Shown: in pieces, positions 15,042 through 23,048 of the stretch
Numbering within the stretch: position 1 is the first letter of the stretch
How the letters are laid out: each line of letters starts with the position of its first letter
Assembly (NCBI GenBank): GCA_013216195.1
Contig: JABSOQ010000012.1
Span: forward strand, 1 to 47,487
From: Bdellovibrionales bacterium
GTDB lineage: Bacteria; Bdellovibrionota; Bdellovibrionia; Bdellovibrionales; UBA1609
Length of the DNA: 47,487 nt
Direction of reading: 5' to 3'
The notes under the pieces: model-generated
What the model saw: the letters and a program-made list of their open reading frames with translations, nothing else
The model's database searches: none
What the model was told of the DNA's origin: nothing
Position numbers and translations under genes: made by a program

Positions 15042-15869
15042 TCAACTCAAAGCAGACCAGCTCAGAATCGCTGCAGCGACTAGCCATAAGTAGTAGCTAA
15101 ACAGATGAAGCCGCCCTTTTTTAACGTAGTGAAGTACCAACTTCAAACCTACAACCCCTGAAACATAGGCTACTGCAAATCCAACAGCCAAGTTGATCAA
15201 CATACTCGGCTCAAACTGGTCGAGATCTTTCAATTGCAAAAGACCTGCACCCAAAATAGCCGGTATGGATATCATAAAGCTAAAAAGAGCCGCTACACTC
15301 TGAGGAAGGCCAAGCAGCATTCCTGAGGCAATTGTCATACCTGAGCGAGAAATGCCAGGAGCTATTGCAAAAGCTTGCGCAAAACCAATCAATATAGCAA
15401 TTCGCCAGGTTAGAGGTTTTAAATCATCGACTGAGAAGTTTAAGAAATCAGCCTGGTCTTGATCAGGGCTACGCCACTTTGAAAACATGAGAATCGCCCC
15501 TGTGATTGAAAGACAAACAGCCACACCAGAGAGATTCGAAAACATGGCCTCAAAATAATCTTTAAGCAAGAGGCCAATCACGCCCGTAGGTACACTCGCA
15601 AAAATAACCAACCTTAATAGCAATTTGTTGTCAGCATTGAGACTATACGGCTTTGAAAAGGTCTGCTTCACCGTCTTCGCGATAAAACTTCTGTAAACGG
15701 TGAAAATAGAGGCCAGAGTGCCAAGGTGAGCTGCTACATCAAACTCAATTGAGTGCACCTCTACACCTAAAAGCTTCTGAAAGAGAACCAGGTGACCAGA
15801 GCTCGAAACAGGCAAAAACTCAGTGAAGCCCTGAACAATACCCAGAATTATTGCCTGTAAATAATCCAG
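15042..15869 (-). CDS. uppP: Undecaprenyl-diphosphate phosphatase (BacA/UppP), apparent CTG start
   Basis: Integral membrane enzyme that recycles the undecaprenyl carrier for peptidoglycan and surface glycans. The 275-aa product has the family's usual length. It begins LDYLQAIILGIVQGFTEFLP then VSSSGHLVLF, the conserved QGxTEFLPxSSxGHL active-site loop; a second conserved loop is GISRSGMTIASGMLLG. The first TTG/ATG-type start in frame would fall inside the active-site motif and remove the first helix. Upstream of it only CTG at 15869 is reasonable: it lies 1 nt after the TAA of the kinase gene and 9 nt after GGAG. An in-frame TAG stands three codons earlier. Coupled to the kinase gene, it may be co-expressed with it. 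Confidence 0.88.
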   Translation of the reverse strand: MDYLQAIILGIVQGFTEFLPVSSSGHLVLFQKLLGVEVHSIEFDVAAHLGTLASIFTVYRSFIAKTVKQTFSKPYSLNADNKLLLRLVIFASVPTGVIGLLLKDYFEAMFSNLSGVAVCLSITGAILMFSKWRSPDQDQADFLNFSVDDLKPLTWRIAILIGFAQAFAIAPGISRSGMTIASGMLLGLPQSVAALFSFMISIPAILGAGLLQLKDLDQFEPSMLINLAVGFAVAYVSGVVGLKLVLHYVKKGRLHLFSYYLWLVAAAILSWSALS

Positions 15870-15870
15870 C

Positions 15871-17064
15871 TTATTCTACTCCCGGTGAGTCTAGGTCGTT
15901 GTCATTAAGGAGCTTATTCTCGCCCGGTTGCAGTGTCAAAATCATCTCTCCACTGCCTTCTGGGCTAGCCCACTTCAAAATGTGTTTACCAGGAGTTAAT
16001 CCTTTGAGAGTTGCCGGAGTGTAGCCACTTCTCTTGCCATCTATCCAAATTTCTCGCCATGACTTCGTACGAATTTGTAAGGTTGCTGGCGTCTTTGAAA
16101 CCTTACTGGCGCTCAACTTCTCGGGCAATTTGCCTATTTGCAGTACGAATACAGCAAAAAGGGTAGCCAAAGAGGCAGATATACCCAAACGCAATGCTAT
16201 TCGCCTCCAGTCAATCTGAGCTGATGGCCCGATGTCTTGAGATTCTTTTTGGGTGACATAGTCAAACGACTCGGCTTGAACCATAAACTCTTCAGTCTGT
16301 GGCTGAGCCGAACGTTTTTCGCTTAGCTTACTTGTTACAATCTCTGCCAAGCGTGCTTTACCTACTGGGCTCGGCTGTAGCTGTTCGGCTTTGTCAGGAG
16401 TGACTTCTGCCTCTACCGCAACTTGAGTGCCCAACTCATGAAGATCTCTGTTGCCATGTCGAACTCGCTGGCCACTCCAATTGATGAGTCGACCAAGAGA
16501 GAACAAGTCTGACTCTTTGCTGGGCGCTCCACCATTAATTAGTGAGTCATGAACGAAAAAAGGAGTTCCTCTCCGAACTTTGTCGTCAAAGTTTCCAAGA
16601 CCAAAATCAAGAAGCTTGACCTGGCCATCATTTGCCACCATCACATTCATCGGGCTGAGATCGCCGTGGCACAGACCTGAGCTCCAAAGGTCTTGCAACC
16701 CCATCAATGCCTGTGCTGAGATTTCTATGATATCTCGCTCTTCAAGGCTTTGGCTGTCGAGCAATTCAACCAGGGTCAAACCCTCCACTAACTCCAAACA
16801 TAGAGCCGGTTTATTCATCGCCCATTCAAAACTGAAAACTTTCACACAAAAAGGAGAGGAAACTCCAAGTAACGAGCTGAATTCTCGCTTCCAGACCCCT
16901 ATATGTTCTTCAGATGAGAAGACCTTTAGAGCAACCTCAGTTTGGATAGACTCAGAACGATCGCGCTTGATAGCTTTGTAGACCGTACTCGTTGCCCCTT
17001 CACCTAAAATGTCGACAACGTGATATTCGTTCTGACTCGTTACAGTCTGATTTTTCATGACCAT
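15871..17064 (-). CDS. Membrane Ser/Thr protein kinase with C-terminal PEGA domain
   Basis: A 397-aa Hanks-type kinase. It has a Gly loop GEGATSTVYK (21-30), ATP lysine K47 in VALKVF, catalytic loop HGDLSPMN (133-140) and DFG at 153-155. After about 100 linker residues comes one transmembrane helix (about 293-311), then an extracytoplasmic PEGA domain (IWIDGKRSGYTPATLKGLTPGKHIL, about 330-385). The family phosphorylates proteins in response to envelope or growth signals. The catalytic residues are complete, so it should be active. The kinase domain is rather short after DFG, with few residues for the substrate-binding lobe. It lies just before uppP and after a secreted Cys-rich protein, suggesting a link to the envelope. 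Confidence 0.9.
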   Translation of the reverse strand: MVMKNQTVTSQNEYHVVDILGEGATSTVYKAIKRDRSESIQTEVALKVFSSEEHIGVWKREFSSLLGVSSPFCVKVFSFEWAMNKPALCLELVEGLTLVELLDSQSLEERDIIEISAQALMGLQDLWSSGLCHGDLSPMNVMVANDGQVKLLDFGLGNFDDKVRRGTPFFVHDSLINGGAPSKESDLFSLGRLINWSGQRVRHGNRDLHELGTQVAVEAEVTPDKAEQLQPSPVGKARLAEIVTSKLSEKRSAQPQTEEFMVQAESFDYVTQKESQDIGPSAQIDWRRIALRLGISASLATLFAVFVLQIGKLPEKLSASKVSKTPATLQIRTKSWREIWIDGKRSGYTPATLKGLTPGKHILKWASPEGSGEMILTLQPGENKLLNDNDLDSPGVE

Positions 17065-17085
17065 TCTAGAGTAGCTGATTTCGAA

Positions 17086-17502
17086 CTAACGCGAACCAAA
17101 GAATTTAGGTCTTGGTAGATCTTTCGCCTCAACCTGATACTCAAGCAGCTCGATTTGTTTTGAAATCTGCCTTTGGCAGTTCTTTGAAACAGCACACTTA
17201 GAATAAACTGACTGCAATAGAGCTAGATCAGTTTGATGTTGCGTAGTGGCAATGCACAACTGATCCAGCCTTGCTACGTCGACCTTGTCTGCATGATAAC
17301 AGTGGCAAGGTGGCTGCTTGAGTTTCATTTCCCAACTGCAGGCAACTATCGAGCTTTTTGTCGCCTGCCATTTCTCTAATTTGCGGCTGAACTCCTGTTT
17401 GGTTTTGGCCGACAGAAGCTGTGAGAAAGCGACATCTTCAGCTTTTGCAAATATTGAAAACAAACTCGAGAGCAATACAGCGAATGTGGTCATGTGTTTC
17501 AT
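17086..17502 (-). CDS. Small secreted Cys-containing protein
   Basis: A 138-aa protein with a signal peptide (MKHMTTFAVLLSSLFSIFAKA, cleavage before EDVAF). Six cysteines are spread through the mature part (CSW, CHCYH, LCIAT, KCAVSKNC), likely forming disulfides in the periplasm. No family recognised. It starts by overlapping the end of the TadC-like gene (4 bp) and precedes the PEGA-kinase gene by 21 bp, so it belongs to the same transcription unit. GAGG lies 7 nt before the ATG. Confidence 0.65.
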   Translation of the reverse strand: MKHMTTFAVLLSSLFSIFAKAEDVAFSQLLSAKTKQEFSRKLEKWQATKSSIVACSWEMKLKQPPCHCYHADKVDVARLDQLCIATTQHQTDLALLQSVYSKCAVSKNCQRQISKQIELLEYQVEAKDLPRPKFFGSR

Positions 17503-17927
17503 AGATTGGCCTCAGAGATACTCAAAGCACCTAAAACGGGGCCAACTATCAGCAACAGGTAGGCTGGCAAAAAGCAAAAAACGAGTGGCAAACTAAGAAG
17601 TGTTGGCAACTTGTCTATGTGAAGTTCAACATCTTCAGCGCATATTTCTTTCATATGCTCCTCGAATGCTTTGAGTTGCTCCAATATGGGTGCACCCACT
17701 AAACCCATCTCAAGTAAGCAAAAAAACTGATTTCGAACCATATTTTTGCCCTGCCTAGCTTGTTTTTGACCCTCTTTTTGACTGATCAACCAGTTAGTAA
17801 CTTCTTCTGCAAAAGGCGTTTGAGACTGACTTAGAGCTTTGGTTAGAGCCTGCCGAAACCCCTGACCTTTACCAAGCTCAAGCTGAAGATAAATAATGAG
17901 ATCGAGTGGTTCAGCTATATACGCCAC
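17499..17927 (-). CDS. TadC-like type II/IV secretion platform half
   Basis: A 142-aa protein resembling the C-terminal half of a T2SSF-domain protein: an amphipathic helical region (QGFRQALTKALSQSQTPFAEEV) followed by two membrane helices near the end (LPLVFCFLPAYLLLIVGPVLGAL). TadB and TadC together form the inner-membrane platform of Tad/Flp pili. The start is GTG 17927 with GGGAGG about 8 nt upstream, inside the last codons of the TadB-like gene. It is shorter than a usual TadC (about 280-300 aa), so it keeps essentially one T2SSF domain. No pilin, ATPase or secretin gene lies near. Confidence 0.6.
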   Translation of the reverse strand: MAYIAEPLDLIIYLQLELGKGQGFRQALTKALSQSQTPFAEEVTNWLISQKEGQKQARQGKNMVRNQFFCLLEMGLVGAPILEQLKAFEEHMKEICAEDVELHIDKLPTLLSLPLVFCFLPAYLLLIVGPVLGALSISEANL

Positions 17928-18688
17928 TTGATTCGCCTCCCGAGATAAAAAGAGCAGAGATGCCCGAGCACCATCAGCAGCATTGAAACCGCCAAGAAGG
18001 GTAAAACTTTACTGAAACCAAAGATTGAGATCATGAAACTGGCTAAAGCAAGCTGAATACCAGTCAGAATCCAAGCCTGTAGCAGCACCTGAGCCTTAGC
18101 TTTTCCGGACTTACGTCGAAAGTCGGACAGTAGTTTCTGGGTATGAATCACATTTTTTAGTGCTTGAATTGCCCCATATTCAACTGTCGAAACATAGCAA
18201 AGCTCACTCGATAAGCGGTTGAGTCTATTTGAGTTGAACTCGCGTTTATTTTGTTGTGGAAAAGTCACAGAATGATAAAGCTTCTGCAAAAGTCTCTGAA
18301 AATCATCAGCTGATTGATTGCGAAGCTGAGCCTTAAATGCGCTCTTTAAGCTCTCCCCCATAGACATCTTCAAAGACAAATTCATTAGAACATCAACGAC
18401 CTGTTCCTCAAATCTCTTTTCTCTTAAAACTACCAACAGTAAAGGAAAGCACGCGATTAAGGTCAGCAGAGAAACGATTACTAATGTGTAGAGTAAGACA
18501 GAAGAACTCGCTATTGGTAAAAACAAAAATGACATCGCAAGATACAAAGTGCCAATTTTTGTCAGCACCTTTTCACTTAAGAAGCTTTTTTCTTCGTAAC
18601 TTTTTAAAATTCGAAATGCGGATACGAATCCGAATACAAAAACTAACCAACACACTTGCTTCACCTCTCGTTTGAAAATGGAATGCAA
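17915..18688 (-). CDS. TadB-like inner-membrane secretion protein
   Basis: A 257-aa membrane protein with hydrophobic segments at about residues 13-25, 45-65, 70-90 and two near the C-terminus (LTGIQLALASFMISIFGF, LPFLAVSMLLMVLGHLCSF). A cytoplasmic T2SSF-like domain with VVDVLMNLSLKMSMGESLKSAF lies in the middle. This matches TadB-type platform proteins of Tad pili or type II secretion. The start is TTG at 18688; an alternative GTG at 18655, with GAGAGG upstream, is at least as good. It overlaps the TadC-like gene by 13 bp and leads the unit that goes on to the PEGA kinase and uppP. Confidence 0.62.
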   Translation of the reverse strand: MHSIFKREVKQVCWLVFVFGFVSAFRILKSYEEKSFLSEKVLTKIGTLYLAMSFLFLPIASSSVLLYTLVIVSLLTLIACFPLLLVVLREKRFEEQVVDVLMNLSLKMSMGESLKSAFKAQLRNQSADDFQRLLQKLYHSVTFPQQNKREFNSNRLNRLSSELCYVSTVEYGAIQALKNVIHTQKLLSDFRRKSGKAKAQVLLQAWILTGIQLALASFMISIFGFSKVLPFLAVSMLLMVLGHLCSFYLGRRIKWRI

Positions 18689-18719
18689 GCAAAAAAAGTG
18701 CTTAAGTTATGTTTTTTCA

Positions 18720-18757
18720 TTGACGAAGAGAGTCACGTAAGTACACTAAAAAGTGTA
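18720..18757 (+). promoter_or_regulatory. Promoter with palindromic operator candidate before the histone-like gene
   Basis: TTGACG (18720-18725), a 16-bp spacer and TACACT (18742-18747) form a good sigma-70-like promoter. The -10 box is the left half of a perfect inverted repeat, TACACT-AAAA-AGTGTA (18742-18757). A regulator bound there would block the promoter, or the repeat could form a small 5' hairpin in the mRNA. The ribosome binding site is AGGAGGAG near 18793-18800. Confidence 0.5.
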
Positions 18758-18803
18758 GGCAACATTGCTAACAACAAAGTTTCAAACATCCTAGGAGGAG
18801 ACA

Positions 18804-19091
18804 ATGGCAAAACGTAAGACAGCAGCAAAGAAGAAAACTGCTAAGAAAAAGACAACAAGAAAGGCAGCTAAGAAAAAGACAACTAAGAAAGCGGCTAAGA
18901 AAAAGACTACTAAAAAAGCGGCTAAGAAAAAGACTACTAAAAAAGCTGCTAAAAAGAAGACTACAAGAAAAGCTGCTAAGAAAAAAACAGCTAAGAAAAA
19001 GACAAAAAAGAAAGCTACTAAGAAAAAAGCTGCTAAGAAAAAGACTACTCGTAAAAAAGCAGCTAAAAAGACATCTCGTCGCAAAAAGTAA
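18804..19091 (+). CDS. Lysine/alanine-rich histone H1-like DNA-binding protein
   Basis: A 95-aa protein made almost only of Lys, Ala, Thr and Arg. It contains a 9-residue unit TTKKAAKKK repeated five times (residues 17-61), followed by looser copies. It resembles the C-terminal tail of eukaryotic histone H1 and the bacterial H1-like proteins (Hc1/Hc2, AlgP type), which neutralise DNA charge and compact the nucleoid. There is no globular domain. It has an excellent AGGAGGAG ribosome binding site, its own promoter and its own terminator, so it should be a strongly expressed single gene. The low-complexity coding DNA makes it prone to gaining or losing repeat units. Confidence 0.85.
   Translation: MAKRKTAAKKKTAKKKTTRKAAKKKTTKKAAKKKTTKKAAKKKTTKKAAKKKTTRKAAKKKTAKKKTKKKATKKKAAKKKTTRKKAAKKTSRRKK
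18852..18986 (+). repeat. Five tandem 27-bp units inside the histone-like gene
   Basis: Each unit encodes TT(K/R)KAAKKK. Codons for Lys, Ala and Thr vary between units (for example AAG/AAA and ACT/ACA), so the repeat is kept at protein level more strictly than at DNA level. It is coding and not a CRISPR or minisatellite in a non-coding gap. Confidence 0.8.
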
Positions 19092-19120
19092 TCTTTTTGA
19101 ATTAGATAGTGTTGTTGAAA

Positions 19121-19148
19121 CCTCCGACTCAGGTCGGGGGTTTTTTTT
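19121..19148 (+). terminator. Rho-independent terminator after the histone-like gene
   Basis: An 8-bp stem CCTCCGAC / GTCGGGGG (19121-19128 with 19133-19140, one G-T pair) with loop TCAG is followed by eight T. It lies 30 bp after the stop codon. Confidence 0.9.
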
Positions 19149-19157
19149 GCCAAAACA

Positions 19158-19189
19158 AGAAAAAGCCCTCTTTACCCCTAGGTAAAGAG
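19158..19189 (-). terminator. Rho-independent terminator (minus strand) after the lipoprotein gene
   Basis: A 9-bp stem CTCTTTACC / GGTAAAGAG (19168-19176 with 19181-19189) has loop CCTA. The A-rich run at 19158-19164 gives a U tract on the minus strand. It lies 33 bp beyond the stop of the lipoprotein gene at 19222. Confidence 0.85.
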
Positions 19190-19221
19190 AGCCCTGACAA
19201 ACTCAGTCACCCCAGAACCAT

Positions 19222-19794
19222 TTAAGAACAAAACTTCCCTTTTAGTTCAGCGATTTTTGCTCGGAGCCCGTCCGGTAAGCCTTCTCGATTCTCGTCTTGA
19301 GTCAATCTTTCACAATCTGGCTTAGGTGGCTCAAGCGTGCCCGACTCAATCTTTTGTTTAATTTCAGCGAGCTTTGTACGAACTCGATCCACCAGCACCT
19401 GCCAAGTATCAGAGTCTGACTCTAGGAGTCGAAGCCTTTCCTTAAGCCTCTCTATTGCCTGATCAAGCTGATCTTCATTTAGAGGATGTGCAATTTCACC
19501 TGATTCTAGCTTTGAGATAATGCTTTTTAGCATTTCTTTATGCCGATCAACTATCTCTTCATCAGTTCGCTCTAGCAGCTGACTCAATCGGTTCGCGCCC
19601 TCATCTGCAGCTGATCCGACCAGTTTTTCGGCGAATTGGTTTGCTGATTCGCCTTGCAAGGTTGTCGAACTCACCTGATCTGCCTCGATACTTTTAGGCT
19701 GAGTCTGTGCAATCACACTCGCCGGCCCAGATCCGCAACCAATACTAGAAGCAAATGACAGCAGAACCAGAATTTTTAAGCTTGATATCTTCAT
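19222..19794 (-). CDS. Predicted lipoprotein with coiled-coil helices
   Basis: A 190-aa protein starting MKISSLKILVLLSFASSIGCGSG. This is a lipoprotein signal with Cys20 as the lipidation site (SIGC). The mature part is hydrophilic and Glu/Lys/Leu-rich with heptad-like helices (about 90-165: RHKEMLKSIISKLES, LDQAIERLKERLRLLES), so it is probably a coiled coil in the periplasm. A C-terminal pair of Cys (DCERL, KFCS) may form a disulfide. The start is clear, with AAGGAG 7 nt upstream. It has its own terminator and lies 22 bp after a small secreted-protein gene. No family recognised. Confidence 0.7.
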   Translation of the reverse strand: MKISSLKILVLLSFASSIGCGSGPASVIAQTQPKSIEADQVSSTTLQGESANQFAEKLVGSAADEGANRLSQLLERTDEEIVDRHKEMLKSIISKLESGEIAHPLNEDQLDQAIERLKERLRLLESDSDTWQVLVDRVRTKLAEIKQKIESGTLEPPKPDCERLTQDENREGLPDGLRAKIAELKGKFCS

Positions 19795-19816
19795 GATGGT
19801 CTCCTTTCTTTATTGC

Positions 19817-20185
19817 TTACTTAGACACCTTGATAGAACCAATTTTTTCAAATGCACCAACTCGATTAATGACATGAACGTCACTCGTGACTCCATTGGT
19901 AGTAACAGCAGTGTGGTGTTGACCATCTTTCATAAAGTAGGCACCTACCCAGTTTTTGTAAGGGCCATATCCACAATAGCGATAGTATTCGAGTGCACGC
20001 TGAGCACATCTCTTGGGGCTCATTTGAGCTAGACCATCGCCATCTCTGAACAGAGAATTAGGTTTGATTCTATGTTTACAAGGCTTGCTATCGCCCACAA
20101 TGATGTTGCAAGAAGTACCCGCTAGGCCACTTTGAGTAAAAGTCGCTGCAATAAAAAGAGCAGCAGTTGTCATTAGTTTTTTCAT
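19817..20185 (-). CDS. Small secreted protein with disulfide-type cysteines
   Basis: A 122-aa protein with a signal peptide (MKKLMTTAALFIAATFTQSGLAG). The mature chain has four Cys (TSCNI, KPCKH, KRCAQ, RYCGY), a basic character and an aromatic Tyr/Gly patch (EYYRYCGYGPYKNW). ATG at 20185 is preferred over an upstream in-frame start at 20224 because AGGAGG lies 8 nt before it and the signal peptide begins there. Function unknown. Probably co-transcribed with the downstream lipoprotein gene. Confidence 0.65.
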   Translation of the reverse strand: MKKLMTTAALFIAATFTQSGLAGTSCNIIVGDSKPCKHRIKPNSLFRDGDGLAQMSPKRCAQRALEYYRYCGYGPYKNWVGAYFMKDGQHHTAVTTNGVTSDVHVINRVGAFEKIGSIKVSK

Positions 20186-20372
20186 TCTTATCCCTCCTGT
20201 GAGATGTACTTTGTTTTCATTCACAGGTTAGGGCTTGTTGACGAAAATCAAGACTGACAAATCTGCAGCGGTATCAGAGGACAAGTCGGCTCGCAGCTTA
20301 AACAGTTGATACCATTAAGTTTTTGTTTTGAGTTTGAAATCTAAGCTTGATTCAAAATGAGATGACCCGAAG

Positions 20373-22166
20373 CTATTCACCAATCAATTGGAGAGCTTTC
20401 TTAGCCCTGTTGACCGTGGCGTATCCAGCTTTTTCATCTGAGACGACCTTTTTCAGTAAAGGCTTAGCCTCTTTTGCAGCCGGCCCAACTAGGCCCAGCA
20501 TTTCAATCGCCAAATCTTGATTGCGATTTGTGTTGTCTTGGGCAATTGGAATGAGGCTTACCAACAACCTAGCTCCCAGCTTTTCAGAGAGTTTACCGTA
20601 GTCGTAGACTCGGTCCCAAGAGGCCTTGAGAAGTACATCTATCTCAGCCTTCTCTTTAATCGGAGTGTTGACCAAAGCTTTGAAACTGTTGCTGCGCGAC
20701 CTATGATTTCCACGGCCATCAATTAACTCAAGTAGTTTTGATCTCAATTGAAAAGCAAGCTCGGGCATATAAATTAGATATTCTGTGGTTTGCTCTAGAG
20801 TCTTCTTTTTTTTGCTCCCAAGTCTTTTTTCAATGCTCGCTGCTGAAGGCACGATCTTGTTACAGTTAATCTCATTCTTTAAACAAAAGAGTATGGCATC
20901 TTTAAGCCTATGATCTCTTTCAACCTTGGCGAATAACTGCGACTTCTGAGCTTTGGCGAGTTGAATGATTACACCTCTATCAGATTTAAGTTGATCGATG
21001 CGAACAGCTTCTTTGTCGATAGTTTCATCAAGCTTTTCAATAGAGCGATCAATTTCACTAACAAAGCTCATGAAAAACTCTCGACTATCGTCATGACTCA
21101 CCGCCAATTTTGAAGCTAAGGCCATCCACTCGAGCACTTGGCTATTTTGCTCTTTTGAAAGATCAAATTTTCGAAGACTCTTCAGAGCTTCAAGCACTCT
21201 CTTTGAGGTGTCTACTGGTGATTTCACACTCGACTTCCAAGTGCTGAAGATCGGTTTTACAAACCAAAGCTGATCTTCATTATCCGGTTCACGTATCAAT
21301 GAAGGCAATCTTCTAGAGATCTTATGTTTACGAGGAAACCCCATCTTGCCAGTATCGATATCTTGAATGAGGCCTTTCAATCTTAAAATCTGAGTTTTTC
21401 GGTCTTTCGTGTCGAGATGAAAAGCCAAATTAAGCAACCGACTGAAATCCATGCTCGTCGAACTCTGTAGTGCTGAATAGAGCAGTTTCCAGTCACCTGC
21501 CCCCCAGGGGCCTATCTTAGATAGAAATTCGAAAGTCCCCAAAACCCTAGAGTCGCCCCAATTTGAGTCTAAGGTTCGAAGAAAAGATCTAAGAAACTGA
21601 ATATAAGATTTTGGAAAAACCTGAAGCTCTGACATGAGATACATGTACCTAAAGTGCGTTTTTACGCAGCCTTCTCTAAAGGGTATCTTTTTCATCTCTA
21701 AAGCAGATTGATTCGTTTTGCGCTTCTTAACTAAACTCTCAATGGCCTCATAGTCATAGTCGCAAATTCCGGGCCCGACCTTCTCCTGCTCTTGCTCTTC
21801 TTTCTTGATCACCACTTCGACAGTATTAATCAAGTTCTGAGTGGGTTTGGCTCGCTCCGGCGTTTTTGTTTTCTTTTTGCCAATAGCTACAGCTATGCCC
21901 CGATAGCATTTGTAACCCGTTTTTGTTTTCTGGCATTCATTTCGAAGTGGCTCAACCGACAACTCATGCCCTTTGCAATCAGAAGATCGGTCACAAATGG
22001 CATCTAGCTCTTCATAGGCCTTTTTAAGGGCATCAGATCTCGCGGCTGATTCCACTTTGCCAAGACCTATCCCACAGGCTGTAATGGTCTGAAACTCTTT
22101 TATAGAGCTCGCCTCATGACAAAGCCACTCTGCCTGCAGTTCACCAGAGATCAAAAAATACAGCAC
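20373..22166 (-). CDS. Large secreted protein with HEAT-like C-terminal repeats
   Basis: A 597-aa protein. The GTG start at 22166 opens a short signal-like segment (LYFLISGELQAEW); an in-frame TAA two codons upstream excludes an earlier start. Residues about 15-95 form a Cys-containing domain (WLCHEAS, TACGIGLGKVESAARSDALKKAYEEL, AICDRSSDCKGHE). Its alternating helix pattern is reminiscent of LPP20-like domains that begin by acting on 'ARxDAxxKA' segments. The rest is helical. The last 70 residues (IEMLGLVGPAAKEAKPLLKKVV) look like HEAT repeats, so binding to another protein is plausible. It follows the TPR gene by 18 bp in the same unit. Confidence 0.65.
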   Translation of the reverse strand: MLYFLISGELQAEWLCHEASSIKEFQTITACGIGLGKVESAARSDALKKAYEELDAICDRSSDCKGHELSVEPLRNECQKTKTGYKCYRGIAVAIGKKKTKTPERAKPTQNLINTVEVVIKKEEQEQEKVGPGICDYDYEAIESLVKKRKTNQSALEMKKIPFREGCVKTHFRYMYLMSELQVFPKSYIQFLRSFLRTLDSNWGDSRVLGTFEFLSKIGPWGAGDWKLLYSALQSSTSMDFSRLLNLAFHLDTKDRKTQILRLKGLIQDIDTGKMGFPRKHKISRRLPSLIREPDNEDQLWFVKPIFSTWKSSVKSPVDTSKRVLEALKSLRKFDLSKEQNSQVLEWMALASKLAVSHDDSREFFMSFVSEIDRSIEKLDETIDKEAVRIDQLKSDRGVIIQLAKAQKSQLFAKVERDHRLKDAILFCLKNEINCNKIVPSAASIEKRLGSKKKKTLEQTTEYLIYMPELAFQLRSKLLELIDGRGNHRSRSNSFKALVNTPIKEKAEIDVLLKASWDRVYDYGKLSEKLGARLLVSLIPIAQDNTNRNQDLAIEMLGLVGPAAKEAKPLLKKVVSDEKAGYATVNRAKKALQLIGE

Positions 22167-22184
22167 ATAGGCTTACAGTTCTTA

Positions 22185-23042
22185 TTAAGGGCATTTGAGC
22201 GCCTCAACTGAAGAAAGAATTGATTCTTTTTTCATCTTTTCGTCTAATTGGGCAGTTGCTGTTTTCATATCGTTAATAATGGGATCTATCACTTCATTAG
22301 TCATATTGAACTTCGTCTTATAACAGGCTCGTAGCCGAGCCAACAGACTCTCACCGGTCGCATTGCTAACCGTGGCCTCTTTTTGGCTACGCTTTTGAAA
22401 GTCTTCACGAAACTTACACGAATTTGAGTGCCCCGCATCACAAGCCAATTTGTAGTTCTTCAACGCCTCTTTATTATTTTTACGAACCCTTTCATTAATA
22501 AAGCCCAAATAAAAGTGACTTGAGGCCTTTGCCGCGGGCAATTTGCTAGCCTTTTCGAAATGAGGGTAGCTATTACCCATCATCTCTTCGTCTTCTCCTA
22601 GCTGAAGGCCTTGCTTAAAAATAGAGAGGGCCAAGTTGTAGGTCGACTTCAACCTCTGGTTCTCATTTTTACTTACCTTAATAGCTTTCTTTGAGGCTTC
22701 AATCGCATCATCAAAGCGCTCAAGCTCTAACAGCATAGCAGAGGAGTTCATATGACCTAAAAAATAGTCAGGCCCCATTTCAGTAGCTTTCGTGAAGTAC
22801 TCAAGAGCCTTTTCGAGGTCTTTCTTGTAAACTTGCTGGCTCCGCCCCATTAAAATCACAATATTGTAGTTAGGCTTACACGACTTTAAGATTGCTTCAG
22901 ACAGTTCTTGTGCTTCTTTGTATTTTCTCTGCCCAAAGAGCTCTTCTGCCGCATATGTTCGCTTCATGCAGTCGTCTTCTGCAAAAGTCAGGGTTGAAGA
23001 AATCATACCGAATAAGACAATACAAAAAGTAAGTAGTTTAAT
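22185..23042 (-). CDS. Secreted TPR protein, apparent ATT start
   Basis: The reading frame from ATG 23006 gives a 273-aa TPR protein (units around FTKATEMGPDYFLGHMNSSAML and DDAIEASKKAIKVSK) beginning with only half a signal peptide. The frame continues upstream as IKLLTFCIVLFG before that Met. Together this is a full signal peptide with an SPase I site (LTFA before EDD). The extension has no ATG, GTG or TTG; ATT at 23042 is the only near-cognate codon, and TAA stands three codons earlier. From ATT the product has 285 aa. The ATT also lies exactly 7 nt after a candidate -10 box. A small indel near an out-of-frame ATG at 23047 is the alternative explanation. Confidence 0.65.
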   Translation of the reverse strand: MKLLTFCIVLFGMISSTLTFAEDDCMKRTYAAEELFGQRKYKEAQELSEAILKSCKPNYNIVILMGRSQQVYKKDLEKALEYFTKATEMGPDYFLGHMNSSAMLLELERFDDAIEASKKAIKVSKNENQRLKSTYNLALSIFKQGLQLGEDEEMMGNSYPHFEKASKLPAAKASSHFYLGFINERVRKNNKEALKNYKLACDAGHSNSCKFREDFQKRSQKEATVSNATGESLLARLRACYKTKFNMTNEVIDPIINDMKTATAQLDEKMKKESILSSVEALKCP

Positions 23043-23048
23043 TGCATA

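Noticed and set aside
14818-15087. Minus-strand frame of 89 codons (MASRCSDSELV...)
   Set aside because: It overlaps the end of uppP, has no ribosome binding site or family features and reads through the low-complexity gap before the terminator.
18852-18986. Regular 27-bp repeats that could suggest a CRISPR or minisatellite
   Set aside because: They have no unique spacers and lie inside a clean coding frame with synonymous changes.
18791-19153. Minus-strand Phe/Ala/Val-rich frame opposite the histone-like gene
   Set aside because: It is the mirror of the Lys/Ala/Thr repeat in the plus-strand gene and has no ribosome binding site.
23006-23008. ATG 23006 as the start of the secreted TPR protein
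   Set aside because: It would remove half of a clear signal peptide; the frame upstream encodes the missing part.
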